Shown here in pieces: positions 22,815 to 36,283 of a stretch of DNA of 64,000 bases (positions are counted from its first letter, which is position 1; each line of letters opens with the position of its first letter). The notes under the pieces are model-generated. The model was not told the origin of the DNA. It saw only the letters and a program-made list of their open reading frames with translations, and searched no databases. Source of the stretch: Gamarada debralockiae (lineage: Eukaryota > Ascomycota > Leotiomycetes > Helotiales > Hyphodiscaceae). The translations under genes were made by a program, and so were the position numbers. The stretch spans positions 17,124 through 81,123 of the forward strand of contig NXFV01001613.1 in assembly GCA_002803225.1 (NCBI GenBank). The letters are read 5' to 3'.

Positions 22815-24240
22815 ATGGCTGCACTCATAGACCAATACCGCGAGCTCGCGGAAGAACAATTCTACATCTACCGCGCACAATTGCTCGAGCAAATCCCCGT
22901 CATCTCGACACAAACCTACGTCCTCACCATCCTCGCCATCTGCATACCTCCTCTCATCCTCCTTATCTTCTACGAACGCGAACAAGCTCGTCTCCGCGCG
23001 GAACAACCGAAAGGATGCAGAAAGCTGGGCATGAAGATTGAGAGTAATCTGCTGAACGAATTCGACAAGAAGTTCTCTGAGGGACGACCACCAAGCACGG
23101 AGGAGACGTCGGCAGAATGGTGGCGCTTGAAGAGCATGTGGATATACCCCGTGAAGAGCTGTCGAGGTGTAGAGTTGAATCGCGGCACCATCATTGCAAC
23201 TGGCATGGAATACGACCGCCAATTCACGTTTGCGCAACTGAAAAGCCCCTTATCCGTCGCCCAAAACACTACAGACAAGACAAAGCCGGCACACAAATGG
23301 GAGTTCATTACGCAGCGCCAGTTTCCTTTGTTGGCAAAGGTTAGGACTGAGATGTGGGTTCCGGACCAGAGTGTGGATACGTACACGCCGCATTGTGAGG
23401 ATGTGGAGAGTGGTGGGGTTATTATATTGAGCTTTCCGTACCAGGAGGCGGGTTGGAGAGGTACGATTGCTAAGTGGGGTGCTGCTGTCAAAGGCACGGT
23501 TCCTGAGAAGCATTTCCGTGTCCCGTTTGACCCTTCTCCTGTCCAGATTGAGAAGGCGGGTTATTCGTATGAGGAGATGACGATTTGGAAGGACAAGGTC
23601 AACGCACTGAACTTGGAGATTGAGATCCCTGAGGAGCTTCGCTACTACCTAGGAATCAGTAATAAGTTAGGTCTGTTCAGAATCGACAATTCCAAGCTAC
23701 GAGAGGTTCACAGAAATGCGCCGACCAAAGAGGAGCTGGGGTATCAACCTGTTACTGGCTTCCAAGATGCTGCAAGTCCTCTTCCCCCCTTTTCCTATTC
23801 ACTTTTTCTAATGAAAGGAACAGTACCCCCTCCACCTCGTCAACCTCGCCTCAATCCGCGACGTCGAGAGCAAAATGCCCAAAGTCAAAGGAGCTCCCCG
23901 TTTGTCCGCAACCCGCTTCCGCGCAAACCTAATCATCACCGGCCCCGAAGCTTACCACGAAGACACCTGGCGCCGCATCAAAATTGGCTACTACGAATAC
24001 GACGTTTCCTGCCGAACAGCCCGCTGCAAAATGCCTAACGTAGACCAAGTGACCGGGGAACGCCATCCTTCCGAGCCCGACAAGACTCTCAGGTCATTTA
24101 GAGCGGTGGATGAGGGTGCTGGACCGATGACGGGATGTTTGGGCATGCAGCTTGTGCCGTGCTCGAAGGAGAGTGCGCTCCGGGTGGGGGATGAGATTAC
24201 GGTCTTAGAGGTTGGTGAGCATGTTTATATTCCGCAATAA
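22815..24240 (+). CDS. Membrane-anchored MOSC-domain protein (mARC-like)
   Basis: Two exons, 22815-23771 and 23824-24240 (457 aa). A TM anchor spans about residues 34-53. The MOSC N-terminal beta-barrel begins near 103 (SMWIYPVKSCRGVEL) and the MOSC domain runs through VTGFQDAYPLHLVNLASI. The motif CRTARCKMPNVD puts Cys387 where mARC proteins bind the molybdenum cofactor. Human mARC enzymes reduce N-hydroxylated substrates at the outer mitochondrial membrane using cytochrome b5; a similar role here is inference. The intron (23772-23823) has a GCAAGT donor: only this GC-AG splice keeps phase and joins GFQDA to YPLHLV. The ATG at 22815 begins just before a conserved amphipathic segment. Confidence 0.88.
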
Positions 24241-27200
24241 GTCTGTTGCGGGCTTGGAATGGTTAGACGAATTTGCTTCTGAGTTCTGAGTTGGTTTGGA
24301 GTTTCGGGTGGACGATGAGAGCGAATCATACGGCGAGCGAGCAAGCATTTGGCTTATAGAATGACTTTGTGAATGAGGATACCCCATACAGTCTAGTCTG
24401 GTCTGGTCATTGCATATTGAGGCGAGATTGGGCGAACGCTTCTTTGTAATAAGTACGGATGGATTTGTTCTTTGGCATGGATACAAGCATGTTCATAGTC
24501 CTTTCTTTAGATCATTGGCGTTTTGTTAGAGTGTATTCATGGCTGCATAGTCAATACATATGGCATTGTCTTTTTGGCCAAATTTATTTCCTTTTGTAAT
24601 CACTGAGTTTTTGTGAGATAGTTGTTCTATGCATTGGCAGCAGAGACAGCTGTAAGGATAGCTCCACTGCTCTTTCTGTGAAACTTGGAAAGGGTGTATC
24701 AATGTTCAGGCGATTTGAGCGAATCTCAGGATCCCTGGAGCTAGACTCGAAAGTACTTATCTCCCAAGACGGACTCCCGCTCCTTTGTAAACACTGTATC
24801 CTCATCATCCTTACATACGTGGCTCTGTCAGAACCAACAATTCCTCTGAAAACCGACTTTTCTGTCTCCCACGCTTGCTGTCTTGCTCTTTTTCTCCTGC
24901 ATTGTCCCGTACAATCGATGCTGGACTCTGGATTCAGAAGAAAGCGAACAATAATGAGAAGGCTAGCGACAACGGGCTTGGCCCCGACGGGGATTTTGAT
25001 GTCGATAATGAGAACGATTTCCAGCTTCTTCGTTTAGCAGGAGAGTGGGACAGGAGTTTGATATCTCAGGTGTGGGTCCTGGAGAATACATATCCAGGCC
25101 AGGGTGAACCTTTCATGACGCCACGCTAGGGCTCGCTGAGCTGTTTGATTGTTTGAAGTTTGGTAGTTCGATATTTGAATTCTCTGCGAATCCTTTCTTA
25201 TTTTATAGGAACAGTAAGGTGGGATCGTGCCAGTTTAGGTAAGGATTCTCTTGAGGGAGCTGACCTTGGACAGGCAATAAGCACGAAAGGAAGACTGATT
25301 TCGACTACTGTTAGTACAACAGTGGGCATATAATTGGAGAGCTCCTGAGGTTGGGAGAGCTGAGGGTGAGAGGATATAATCATTCAAACTCACTGAACTT
25401 TGCATTGTCTAAAAACATCCATCTCCCACAGCCTCCATCCCAATCCTCTAACCTCTCTCCAATTCTTTCACTAAATTATCCACTCTACTTTCTACCTCCC
25501 AGAAGCGTGATTTGTTAAGATCCTAGAAATATATCTAGATGTCGACACTGAAGTCGGTATCGCGACCCGAACTAGTGTCGGGATCACAATCAGCATTGAT
25601 AATTCAACAAAATAGGTCTCTATGCCCTACTAGGAATCTGGGGAGACGGAAGTTCGGCTATCTCGAAGTGAAGTTGATCAGTGTTCCAATTATCCTCCTA
25701 CTGTTGAACAGAAGGAGGAGGATATAAGTAATTGTGATCTCTTTTCGATTTCTTGACGTCTGCTTCTGGAGTCTGAATCTATGTTGATATAGGCCCTCAT
25801 CGTCCATTGACACGTATATGAACTTAGTGAGTCACTGAATACAGTCCTGGTATTCACTGCTGTATAGACAAAGTGGTCGTGCTTCGGAATGTTCAACTAA
25901 CTTCTTGGAAGGAGGCGAGATTTGGCTTGAAGACGGGAGACTCAAATGTTGAAGTCGATTTCTCGTAGCTCTCCTTCAGAGCAAGGTTGCGTCCAACTAA
26001 AACTCTTCCTCAGCCAAATGCAAGTCACACATCTTAATTCAGTAATTACACTATTCCCTAAACCGTCATGGGCCAGAACAATTTTTCCTTCGCAAGTACT
26101 CGAAACCTCGAACCTTTGAAGCCGGGGGTCTCGAAGCCCGATCCCAAAGCAATTCGGCCCTATTGCAAGACCCCCGAAACAGATTTCACTAGTCAGCTCT
26201 TCCCCAGTGAAGCTGAGTCCTTTAAAACGGCCATGACCAGGATGGTCTCGCAAGTCTGTGTTCTTGAAACGAGTGGCATCCATTAAACCGCCAGCGATTG
26301 ACGCCCTCTGCATCGCAGTCAATTTCGAGCTGCTGTGATTTCACATCCAAGTATGTTCATTCCCACAGCCCTCTCACAAATCTATAGGCTTACTCCCTCC
26401 ATTATTTGGCTTGTTGTCGATACCCAACTCGGCGTCGCGACCAATTCGTTGTTGGAACCACACTCGGTGTCGAACACCAAAGTCTCTGGCAGTCCAATTC
26501 CTACCCTAAGAATATACATACAAATTTCTAGATCAAAATTCAGCGATTAAGTTCAAGAGTACAGCAGGGACAATAGAAGTCGTGGTAATCACGGGCTCGA
26601 ACAGCAGCAGTCCGTCCTGGACACACTTAAAATGATAGTGAGAGAGAAGAGGCTAAGAGTCAAGAGATGTTTATATTTTCCAGCGTGTAGCACCCACAGA
26701 TACGGACATGATATAAGGTGGCTGGATCGTTCTCTTGTGACTGACATTGGAACAGGAAATCATGATTGGGTTGCAAGTCTTATCCCCAATGATTTCTTGA
26801 AAGAATTGGTCTTGATTGATAAATATATGGAAGACTGTTGTGGATAATCCTAAATTTGTCAAGTCGGGATGTGGTGCTTCAAGGCGTAGATCCGCTTCGT
26901 CGTCTTCGACAACTCGTTTTGCTGCTTGTGCAAGGGTCTTGGAACTTCAACTCAATTGTAAATTTCTCTGGATGCCAGTAAAAGTACGGAGCCCTTGCCC
27001 TCCTCTCTGCCTCATTCTGATAAAGGCAAAGACTAGAAGAGTGGACATCAAATCATTGATGCCCGGTGGTTGGCTTGTTGACTGGCCTGCTATACTTGAA
27101 GAAATTCTTCAAACCAGACGAACTAGAAGCCAGCACAATCACTCCGTATAAAATTTATTTTCAAAAAGTGGGGAAAATTATCTTCATCGTTTCCCACGAC

Positions 27201-30200
27201 ACTGTTCTCGGAAACCGGAGTCAGTCGACAATGAGAAGTCCAACGACAAAATTTAGGTCATACATCCCCCAGACTTGGGCATGGTATCTCAGGTCTCTCC
27301 CTACTATCAATCCTGGGTCGTTCCCCAAACTTGACAGCGTTCCTACTAGAAACTACCACAGGATCTTCTGATTTGATACCATCAAAATATAAAGTGCGAG
27401 ATCAAGGTATTCCAACACCGTGTCGGGCCAATAAAGGAGTGCCAGCACGAACCTGCAACTTTCGCAGCTTTCCGTTCTTCAAGTATTCACCGCGATTTCG
27501 ACATCATTTCTTCACGCTTCACCGCCCTTCTGAATTCTGATTGTGGTTCTTTCAAACCCCAACCTCGAATAAAAATATGCGCCTTCACGGCTTCAATCAG
27601 CAAAAGCTTGGCATCGACGGCTTAGGCACTGCGGAAGCGGCGAAGCATTTTCCTACCTCTGCGAATCTTCTTAGTAGATACGCTAGTGGTGGGAGGGGCC
27701 GTAATTGGATGTTCCTTGTTTTTCTGAGGGAAGCATTGAGGGTATTACGTCCAAGAGACGAATGCACTATGGCTCGATTCTAGAGAATTACTGGAGCGAG
27801 ATGAGCGACTTAATTTGTCGGAACGTGGCGTTGAAAAGGGGCTTGTTGCCAGTGGAATTTTCTTCGGGCAACCTCATGGGAGATCCAGTCGGCCACTGAG
27901 GAGGGCAAAATGTCTATCTCCGCCAGGAGGAATTGCACGCAAGCGGTGCAAGCAGTGGCCAGCCACCGTTCGCTGATGCTGATGAAAATTTTAAAAGCGC
28001 TTTCTTTGTGTTTCACTTCCTTGTTCAAGATATAAGTCCTTTATTGCAAACCTTTTTATCAGGGAGGTAGACGCTGGCTTGCTGGTCGCTTCATTCCAAT
28101 GGGTGGAGCTTGTGATAGTTGGCATAGAGTATAAGAAATGGCTGTAGGATGCGACTTGACAATGACAATGAAGCCAGTGAATTTTAACAAGCTCTTTTGA
28201 CTACAAACAATAAACTGACCCGACAATGCAAGTTCAGTAATGACACAGTGGAGGTCGTGTAGTTCGACCACGACCATGAACCCGAAAATGACCGAAGCCG
28301 GCCGAAACCCGACAATGACAAGGACGACCCTCTCAAAACAATAGAAACTGATTGACCTGGACTTTTCGAACATGAATATGGTAAATATTGATATAGAGTA
28401 CACAACATGGCATTGCAAGGCAGACCTCAGGTTCCCAGCGCTGCTGCAGTATCTGTCAAGGCTTCATCTGCGGAGGATCACAGGCAGTCGACCCAGGCGT
28501 GGTTAATTATAATAAATTTTGAGCAAGTGAAAGCGAAATCTCATTCACTGGCTGCAAAGGGGATTTTAATTCCCAGCTGCTTTACAGGCTCTTGAATGAG
28601 ATCTGCAACCCTCGAAGGCTGCTCTCAGTTGAAAATGAGCAAAACCAACTGTGAGGTCTCAGAATACAGTGGTCTCTCTATATACTACCATGAAAAATGC
28701 TAACACACTAAGATGATGATATTAAAGATGATAGAGGTGATCTGCTCGCAATTAAAGTAGATTTCCCACACAATTATGAGTCTCTTCGCAGTGAAAGCCG
28801 TTTACTTATCTCCTCCTGAACGATCAGGCGATAAAGGAAGAACTAAGGGGCCTTGCCTTGTAACATCGCCAAACTGAAACTTGAAGAATTGCAGTTCTGG
28901 AAACCTAGCTCTGTCTTCAATTGAGGACTTAAACAACTTGAAAGTCACCGAGCCCCACCTTCCCCACTTGAATCGGTCTCATACATGCTGCGCCCCACAT
29001 GCGTTCCTGCAGCTTGCAGGTGCTTATCGATGATAGTGTCCTTCGTTGCTGCTTTGAAATGTCTGTTCATCTTTGAGTGCTGCGGAAAAGGACAGATAGA
29101 CCAGATGGTAAAATGAAGAGGCTTGTAAATGAAACTGGGAAGCTGCTTCAGCCTCTTGACAAACTGGATGTTGTCCTTCGATGCCGTGCAAAGTAGAAGC
29201 GCTTTGAAGCTGGAAACAACGTAGGTACCAGACGAATTGGGAATCAGACTTGATGGCCTCAATCTCAACCACCATGACTGCTTTGCCAATGCAACTCTGT
29301 GATGAGTTGACAATCTCCCAATCTCACAGAACCCGTTCGACCGCCGGGCAGATTGAAAAATTCGGTTTGGGGCCCCTTTTAACAATGATCTTCGGGCAAT
29401 ACGAAAAATAGTCTCGTTCCGAAAGCCTTCAACGGTAGATCTGGACTTTTGCCTGAACTTGAAGCCGTTATCATAGACGACAGGGAGTTCGGGCCGGCTC
29501 TTCCAGTTTTTGGACGCTATTTTGTGATTTCGGGATGCACTGGCGTTGAGATCGTCATGTAGAATTCCAACACTGGTATGGAGGTTGATGATACTTGGTA
29601 CTCGGCCGACAATCGGGGACCGGTGCGGAGTTTGGGACAAATGAACGATCGATCTGCTGGGCCTTTAAACTTACGCATTGACTGTGCGAACCGCTGGCAC
29701 TGCAGCAGGTGATTGAAGCCGTGGATGGAGCTGTCGTGGATGGGTAGGATGAAGACTTCAGCCTGAGGGGGGTTTTTTTTTCAACCCCCATGTAGCCAAA
29801 AGGAAAATGATGAATAGGTTTTGATCGATAGTTAGTTTGCGACTCCTCTGCACGGCTGCAGAACCAACAAAAAGAGCAGATATGACGATAGTTCCCGGGA
29901 ATAACCACCGGACTACTACGATTAACTTCAGCACTTACTTTTAAAAAAAGAGAGGCGCCATTTGTAGCTAAGTTGATTGGTGTAGTGCATTTTGGCTTTG
30001 GTGGCGCGCCGAACCATTGTCAGATGCACTGCGGGGGTGAAGCTGAGGATTTCGTGCTTTTGGTGGCGTCCTAAAGCTTCGAAAGTGGAAAGTTGCTGGG
30101 ATGAAGCCAGCGGTATCTATAGATGAAGCATCAGAATGCAGTGACAAATCGTTTCAACTCGTATGGATGTTGGAAGGCGTTGTCGAGTGTTCGAGCCGCT

Positions 30201-33200
30201 CAGGGCTCAGCTTGCTTGATCTGCATCCGAAATGTAACACGAGCAACCCAGCGAACAATGCTATGTGGTTTCAGCCTCACTTAAATCCTCCTGTGAAGCT
30301 GAATGATCATCTCTGGAAGCCGGAAGGTTGGTTTGACTAGGATGACAGTCTTGGGACACGTGCTTGAAAGGGTGTTGCACCAGTTGGAACCCGGTGTCGA
30401 GTAAGGCGGGCAGCTGCAGCGAAGGCATATGCATAAAATGCCATGATATAAACCAAAGCCATTCCTCCTTCCAATAGGAACATTAACCACCCATCACTTC
30501 CGTCCACGGGGAACCTTTCCAGGCTGTCGGATTGGAGCTTCATGTATGCAATGTGCATGACAATAGTTCGTGAACATCTGCGGTTACCCGTGCGCAGTGC
30601 GTCGAAGCCGAAGTTGGCCCCTTTGGGACGCTCAGACGGCAGAGTCAGAATCCTTCAATGATTAGTGGTGGAATCGTCTAAAGAATTCAATGTGTGTGGG
30701 GTGATGTGCAAATGCTATGCAGTAGCTACGATGCGAAATGCGTTGCCAGACATCTTGATGTAATGAAATTTCTGCAAAGGTCGCAGCGGAAACCAATCAA
30801 GTATCAACAAGCCGCCAAACATTATTCAGACTGAAGCTGTCAAATGTAATGTGTCAAGCTATAGTATCAGAAAATTATTGATCAAATCTCCGGCCAGGTG
30901 ACTGCCAGAGCCACGTTGAGACGTTGAGGCTTTTGGGTGGTATGGTTGATATCTGATACGCTGACGGACTCTGCACTGAAAATGGCTGTTGCTTTCAGAG
31001 AGTCTTTAACAGATAACAGCCTATGATCTTGACGCCATTCCACAGCATATTCACAGGTTGGATGTTCTAGAATATTTTACCCCTATTATAATCGTTGGAA
31101 TCTCCATATGATGTGTACTAATACCAACCACGTACTTGTATATAGGGAGCAGGGATCGACGTTATTGGACCCAGATTCTTGGTTCTCCCAAAGTGATCGA
31201 TATTATTATCGGCCCACTCTGCTAAAATGTCATCATTAGGGAGGTTATATGATCGTTGTTATTATTGAAGAAACTTGAATCCGAGGTTCGCCCCTCCCTC
31301 TAAGCTCGCTGGCCCATTTAATCTTCACTCCTTTTGCTGCATCTGGATATTACTCCGAGACTGCGTGCAACCTCCACCAACTCGAGATGCTTCTTCGCAT
31401 AAATGGAAGCTTTGAGAGAATCTCGCTCATATTTGCCGGACTGAGATCTGGTTCCTTTCTTCATGAGCCGCCAGGGCATTTCAAGTGCCTACCGACCCCC
31501 GCACGCGGCTAATAAAAGTCGACGTCTGCTTGACCTGGAGTAATCTATGATTCTGCAGCTAGGAATTATTGAGGGCTGAGATAGACTTTGACTATGTAAT
31601 TTCTGATAAAAGAATTAGGGCATCAATGTGAAATGCAAGATCCTCGGGGCGATTCGTCCGAGAAGTACTTAATACTTTGTGCTTCATTGAATGGCCTATT
31701 CCCCAAGAGCCCACTGTGCGGATCTTGCAAGAATGTGATTTGTAGTCTCTTTAGGAATTTCCACTGCCTGTCCTGGACTCGTACAGGTCAAGCGCTACGC
31801 CGCAAGAAGCGCGATAGCTCATTACCGTATTTGTCAGTGCGGATTTCTCCCAGAGAGGGTGTTTCTTTTCGGATGCACCCAATATTACCTTCTTCCTCTT
31901 CCGGAACCCATCTCTCCTTCTGACAAGGCCACCCTGTAGAAATCTCGTCTTCACCCATAAATTTCGATTGGCTTGGGCCTCGTCCCGGTCCCCATGATCG
32001 GGAAACCCGCCCGCAAGGGTCTACTAAAGATATTGACAGCGGCCGGGAGAAGCCTATATTCCGCATCTTAAGTTGTGGGACTAGCAGGGCAATCAGATCA
32101 ATCTGCGCTCCAGGAAACAAACGTCCTAGCTGGTTACGACCATTCATCCTGGAAAGGAGCACCTTTCGTCTCTTTGGTGGAGGTACGAATCTGCACGACG
32201 ACTTTTCAAGGTACCTTGAGTGGGCTATTCGCTCTTTCAAGTTGCAGTGAGTTAGCGCTCTTTTTGCTGTACTACACTGCGTCTATGCACTGGAGAGGCA
32301 CGTCTGATGCACGTAAAATGATCTAAGCCATTTCAGAATTTAAGTTTCGTCAGCTCATGGCATTGGGTACATGCTTTGTTACTTGTTTCTGGACGATTCA
32401 TCCTATGTCTGAGGTGTCAAGACTTGAGAACGTCTGAAATGTTGATCATGTCCTGGGTTGGTACCCTTGACCCTGCCGCTGTCTGTGCAGACCGACGCTC
32501 TCTCCGTAAAAAAAATTGGCGCCTTATGGCCAAAGTCTCCACTATGTGTGGCTCTGCATATGACACCCCCGTCAAAGCCCCCCACCGTTCTCTTATTGAC
32601 ATCTCTCCCAGATATCAACGTCCAACGGTCGATTCGGGCCCCGATTCTTCTCCCTGTAGAGGCTGCCTGCTTTTCTCCTATCATCACCTCACATAGCCTC
32701 CATTCAGCTTCCTGGTTTTCAAGCCATTGTTACTGCCGAGGATCAAACTCCTTCGTCTTTGCACTGTATTGCCGCCGCCATAGAGTTTGTTGGACTGCGA
32801 CTTTTGCTCCTTGACAGATCGACGTTCCTGGGGCTTTACGATCTGGATCTCAGCCCCGAAAAATTCTCAAAAGTTTAGAATTAAATTATTGATGAAATTA
32901 AGATAATTCGATGGACTAAGGCGTGCTTTGGGAAGTAGCTGCGGTACTCATTTTGCATGATTCCGTTCAGAAAAGATACCGGTCAGCATTGACGTGGAAA
33001 ATCAACCCGGGATTCAGCAAAACAAGAGCACTCCAGGATTGAGCGACGCCACTGTCCCACTCTCCAACTTCCGTGCAGTTTATCACCCTGTCATCAGATC
33101 ATATCACGTTGACAAGAACTCCCGAACGAACGAACTGGAATTCTTCACCCTCGCCTCTCAAGAAACTTTCGAAGAAGACCAAGACCATTCGAGTACGTTC

Positions 33201-33759
33201 CCTGCCCTCCCCAGCGCCAATGCATTCAACAAGGAATGCTTAAGCAGAACCTCCATAGCTTCACGGATCGACTTTACCGTTGGTCAGGGGGTGGATACTG
33301 CAACGTACGCAGCAAGTCTCGGTGCATCTCCGAAAAGGCAGCCCAAAGTAATAACTTCGATAAGGTCTGAGATCATCGCAGGACGGCACTATCCAAGTTT
33401 GGTCAGATCAAGGGTTGTCTCCTTGGTTCAGTTCGTTGAGGAAACACCTCTCGAGAACATTAATTTGGCGGACGGGTAGCACCAACGGAGCAGGGTCCTG
33501 TGGATTACAAGGTTAAAGTTCAAACGTTCCTGAGTCCATTATCCAGGAACTTCGAAGTCTAGTTTCGTCTCACCCGCACTTCGAGTTGAACTTCCAACGG
33601 TCCGGCCATCCTCTTCCTTATTTAGGTTAGTGGGGCCGTGGGTCGTGCTTGGTGCCGGCGGCTGGGATACCACTTCTCAACCTTGAATCTACGTCGGCGT
33701 CAACTTCAACGTGTGAGCCTGCTGTGAAGCTCTGTGCACAGTATCCCTGTTGGGCCGTC
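24241..33759. other. Gene-poor accessory island of about 9.5 kb, no gene recognised
   Basis: This stretch has many short ORFs on both strands, none with a motif I recognise. The longest open frames (28945-29640 minus, 231 codons; 32994-33479 plus, 161 codons; 31788-32240 minus, 150 codons) start at non-ATG codons and lack conserved patterns. A minus-strand frame at 25942-26313 has an ATG start and protein-like composition but no known relative. Similar phrases containing GTCGA..ACTCGG..TCGCGACC occur near 25548 and 26417, which may be pieces of an old dispersed repeat. It could be a degraded repeat cluster or hold lineage-specific small genes; the sequence alone does not say. Confidence 0.45.
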
Positions 33760-36283
33760 ATGGCAGAGTTCAATCGCCACAATCCAGCACGTCAACAAGC
33801 ATCTGGATTCGACCCAGCAGCAGTATCATTCCAGATTCCGCAACAGCAGGATCAACCACCACTTCATCATTTGAGCTCCGCAAACTCCTACGCAGACCTG
33901 CAGTACTTATTTGGCCTTCAAGACCCAACGATGCATGCCCCAGGGCAAAACCGAAATAGAAGGAAGCCGAATCAAAGCTCTGAGCACATCAAACATCGTC
34001 GGACTAGATCTGGTTGCTATACTTGTAGAAGTCGGCGTGTGAAGGTATGGACAATGTAGCTCCTGTCTTGACCGATAGCTTACTTCTTTCAGTGCGATGA
34101 AGCGCATCCGATTTGTGAAAGTAAGAAGATCTTTCGCCTAAATCCCTACTACTAATCTTATATATCAACAGGGTGCAAAAAGGGCGGCCGAGATTGTGTC
34201 TATCCGGAGGCATCAACAAAGACGGCGAGTAGTAGCTCTTCCAAGAACCCGCAATCTACAAATCGTGAAAGTGCAGGTTCCTCATCAGATGAATATGATG
34301 ATGAAGGTCGCCCTGAACGTCTAGAAGCTATACCGGACGGGGATGAAGGGCTTGAAAATGCCAGCGACGCTCGAAGTTCCTCGAAGTCCACGGTCCAACG
34401 AAGCAGTATCAGCCACTCAACTAGTGGACAGAAAACTGCCGCCAGACAGAGTTCGGAAACCCCATCTTTGGTTCAAGACAAAGGAGCATCACCTACCCCA
34501 TCTACAGAAGGCTCTGTTGGATACGCTCCATATCAAACGGTCGGTGCCTCTCGACAGAAGAAGCCAAGTGTATCCTCACCATCCGATCCCGACAACTTGA
34601 GAAGCGATTGGTCTCACCTACCCCCAGATCTTCAATTCTATTTGACGTACTTCTACGAAAACATTACGCATCTTCACTACTCTCTGAAGACCGATTCTGG
34701 GGAGTTTCTGAAGACATTCTTCATCGACGCTGCACTCAGGAACGAAGCTCTGCTCCATGCGGTTGTTGGATTCGCCGCTTTTCAACGAACGCTCCACAAC
34801 CCTGTCGGGAGGATTCAAGATTTCCTCCAGTACTACAACAAAGCTGTATCTTTACTACTCAACTCACTCAGGAGAGGCGAGAAACATAGCATTGGCACAT
34901 TGCTAGCTATTTTACAACTTGCTACGATAGAGGTGAGACCTCAACAAGTTAATTCAATGATTCACAACTGATTTGTTTCAGGAATTCCTTGGCGACTGGA
35001 TCAACTTGCTCGGCCATCAGAAGGCAGCTTACGAAATATTGACAGAATTGTATACTCCTCAGACAGTCATGCAGAGTGAAATGAGCCGTGTCACACTTGG
35101 ATGGTATATGCGATTTGACGTCTTCGCAGGCCTCATGGGTGGGTTTGAAACAGTGCTGTCGAGGGAATGGTTTTCTTACGCACAAGAGTTCTGGAAGCAA
35201 CAAGTTGCCCGAGAGCCTGTGAACTTGAGCTGGAAAATTGAGCTGGCAGTGGCGCAGCTTCGACTCATTGCAATGGACATGTCGATAGTTTTCGCAAAGA
35301 TCGGGAAAGGTGAGATCACTCCCGATCAATTCGTCAGCGAAAACGCAGCCGTCGGGAAGAGAATTCAAGATTGGAAGACGAAGATGGATCCGGCCTTGCA
35401 AGACAGTCGTTATTTGGTCACGGACTTCACAGGCGCTCGACCTGTGGACCCCGACGATATTGTCGACCCTTATACACCTGGTATCATATATAGCGGGCCA
35501 CTGTTTGTGATGAACGTGTGCCTGATCGACTGGTACTCTATCGATCTAATGCACAGGTATCAAACGGCTCTGGCAATGCAGACACAACCAGGTCCGGAAT
35601 TGGGCGTCATGGCGTATGAAAGTTGTCAGTTATTCGAAGCCATCGAATTCTACCCGGGAAGCCCACCCGGAACCATCCTCGCTCTTCAAGCAAGTCATGG
35701 GATCGCATGCTTGTTCCTCCCGAGGGACGAAAGGCATTCTATGTGGGGTCGCCGGAAACTAGCTGCCATTGAGGCCAATGGGTGAGTAATTTACCTTTCT
35801 CCGAGACCTATAACTGTGGCTGACAGCTCGAACAGCTACATTTACCCCTATACATTCCGAACTAAGATGTCAGATCTATTCCGAGATAGATCGTGTATGC
35901 ACTGGTGGCTTCCAAATGACGAAGGCTACCCGCCAATCATTCGCTCCATTCGTAAATTTGTCGAAGAACGGACCGCTCCTGCCAGAGATCTCCCCAGTGA
36001 AGATTTACGGGATATGAAGGCTATTTTCGCTTCCTTAAACCTCGACGAAGGGACATCGAGCCAACCGCCGAATATGGGCAAAGGAAAGGGTCAAGCAGAC
36101 GAGCTGGCTGTGGCAAGTGGCCAGGAATGGACAACCTCAAATATGGCGCAAGGGAATATACAGGAAATGGGCGAGCTTGGAGAAGGTGACACATATCAAC
36201 TAGGCGTTGATGATGGGCAAGGCTATTGGGCTGGTGACCAGGATGGGCGCATAGGGATACCAAAGCCAGGTGATTTCCAATAG
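33760..36283 (+). CDS. Zn(II)2Cys6 fungal transcription factor
   Basis: Five exons: 33760-34044, 34093-34120, 34172-34932, 34982-35781 and 35827-36283; all introns GT-AG and phases agree, product 776 aa. The binuclear zinc cluster is complete: Cys86, 89, 96, 103, 106, 113 (CYTCRSRRVKC...CERCKKGGRDC), split by two introns, one exon being only 28 nt. A basic stretch (HIKHRRTRSG) precedes it. Residues 115-215 are Ser-rich and acidic linker. A 'fungal_trans_2'-like helical region follows (HLPPDLQFYLTYFYENITHL and onward to about residue 640), then a Gly/Asp-rich tail. Targets are unknown and there is no adjacent metabolic cluster. The start is the first ATG in frame. Confidence 0.9.

Noticed and set aside
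25942..26313. Minus-strand ORF of about 123 codons with an ATG start
   Set aside because: Protein-like composition but no known motif, no promoter or splice evidence; mentioned only as a possibility within the gene-poor island.
25548..26445. Similar phrases near 25548 and 26417 as a repeat family
   Set aside because: About 21 of 28 positions agree over a short stretch only; too weak to call a repeat without a self-alignment.
28945..29640. 231-codon minus-strand frame
   Set aside because: It begins at TTG, with the first ATG near its end; composition and overlapping frames are no better than chance and no motif was found.
30337..30558. Minus-strand frame with a hydrophobic segment (WLMFLLEGGMALVYIMAFYA)
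   Set aside because: One helix and a short frame are not enough to call a membrane protein; no family was recognised.
30341..30560. Possible tRNA or other RNA gene in the non-coding stretches
   Set aside because: I scanned by eye for A-box/B-box pairs (GGTTCGANTCC-like) in the intergenic regions and found none that fold convincingly; a tRNAscan run would be decisive.
31788..32240. 150-codon minus-strand frame
   Set aside because: Non-ATG start, no recognisable family, no support from splice sites.
32994..33479. 161-codon plus-strand frame upstream of the Zn(II)2Cys6 gene
   Set aside because: It starts at GTG, has no internal ATG and shows no motif or splice link to the next gene.
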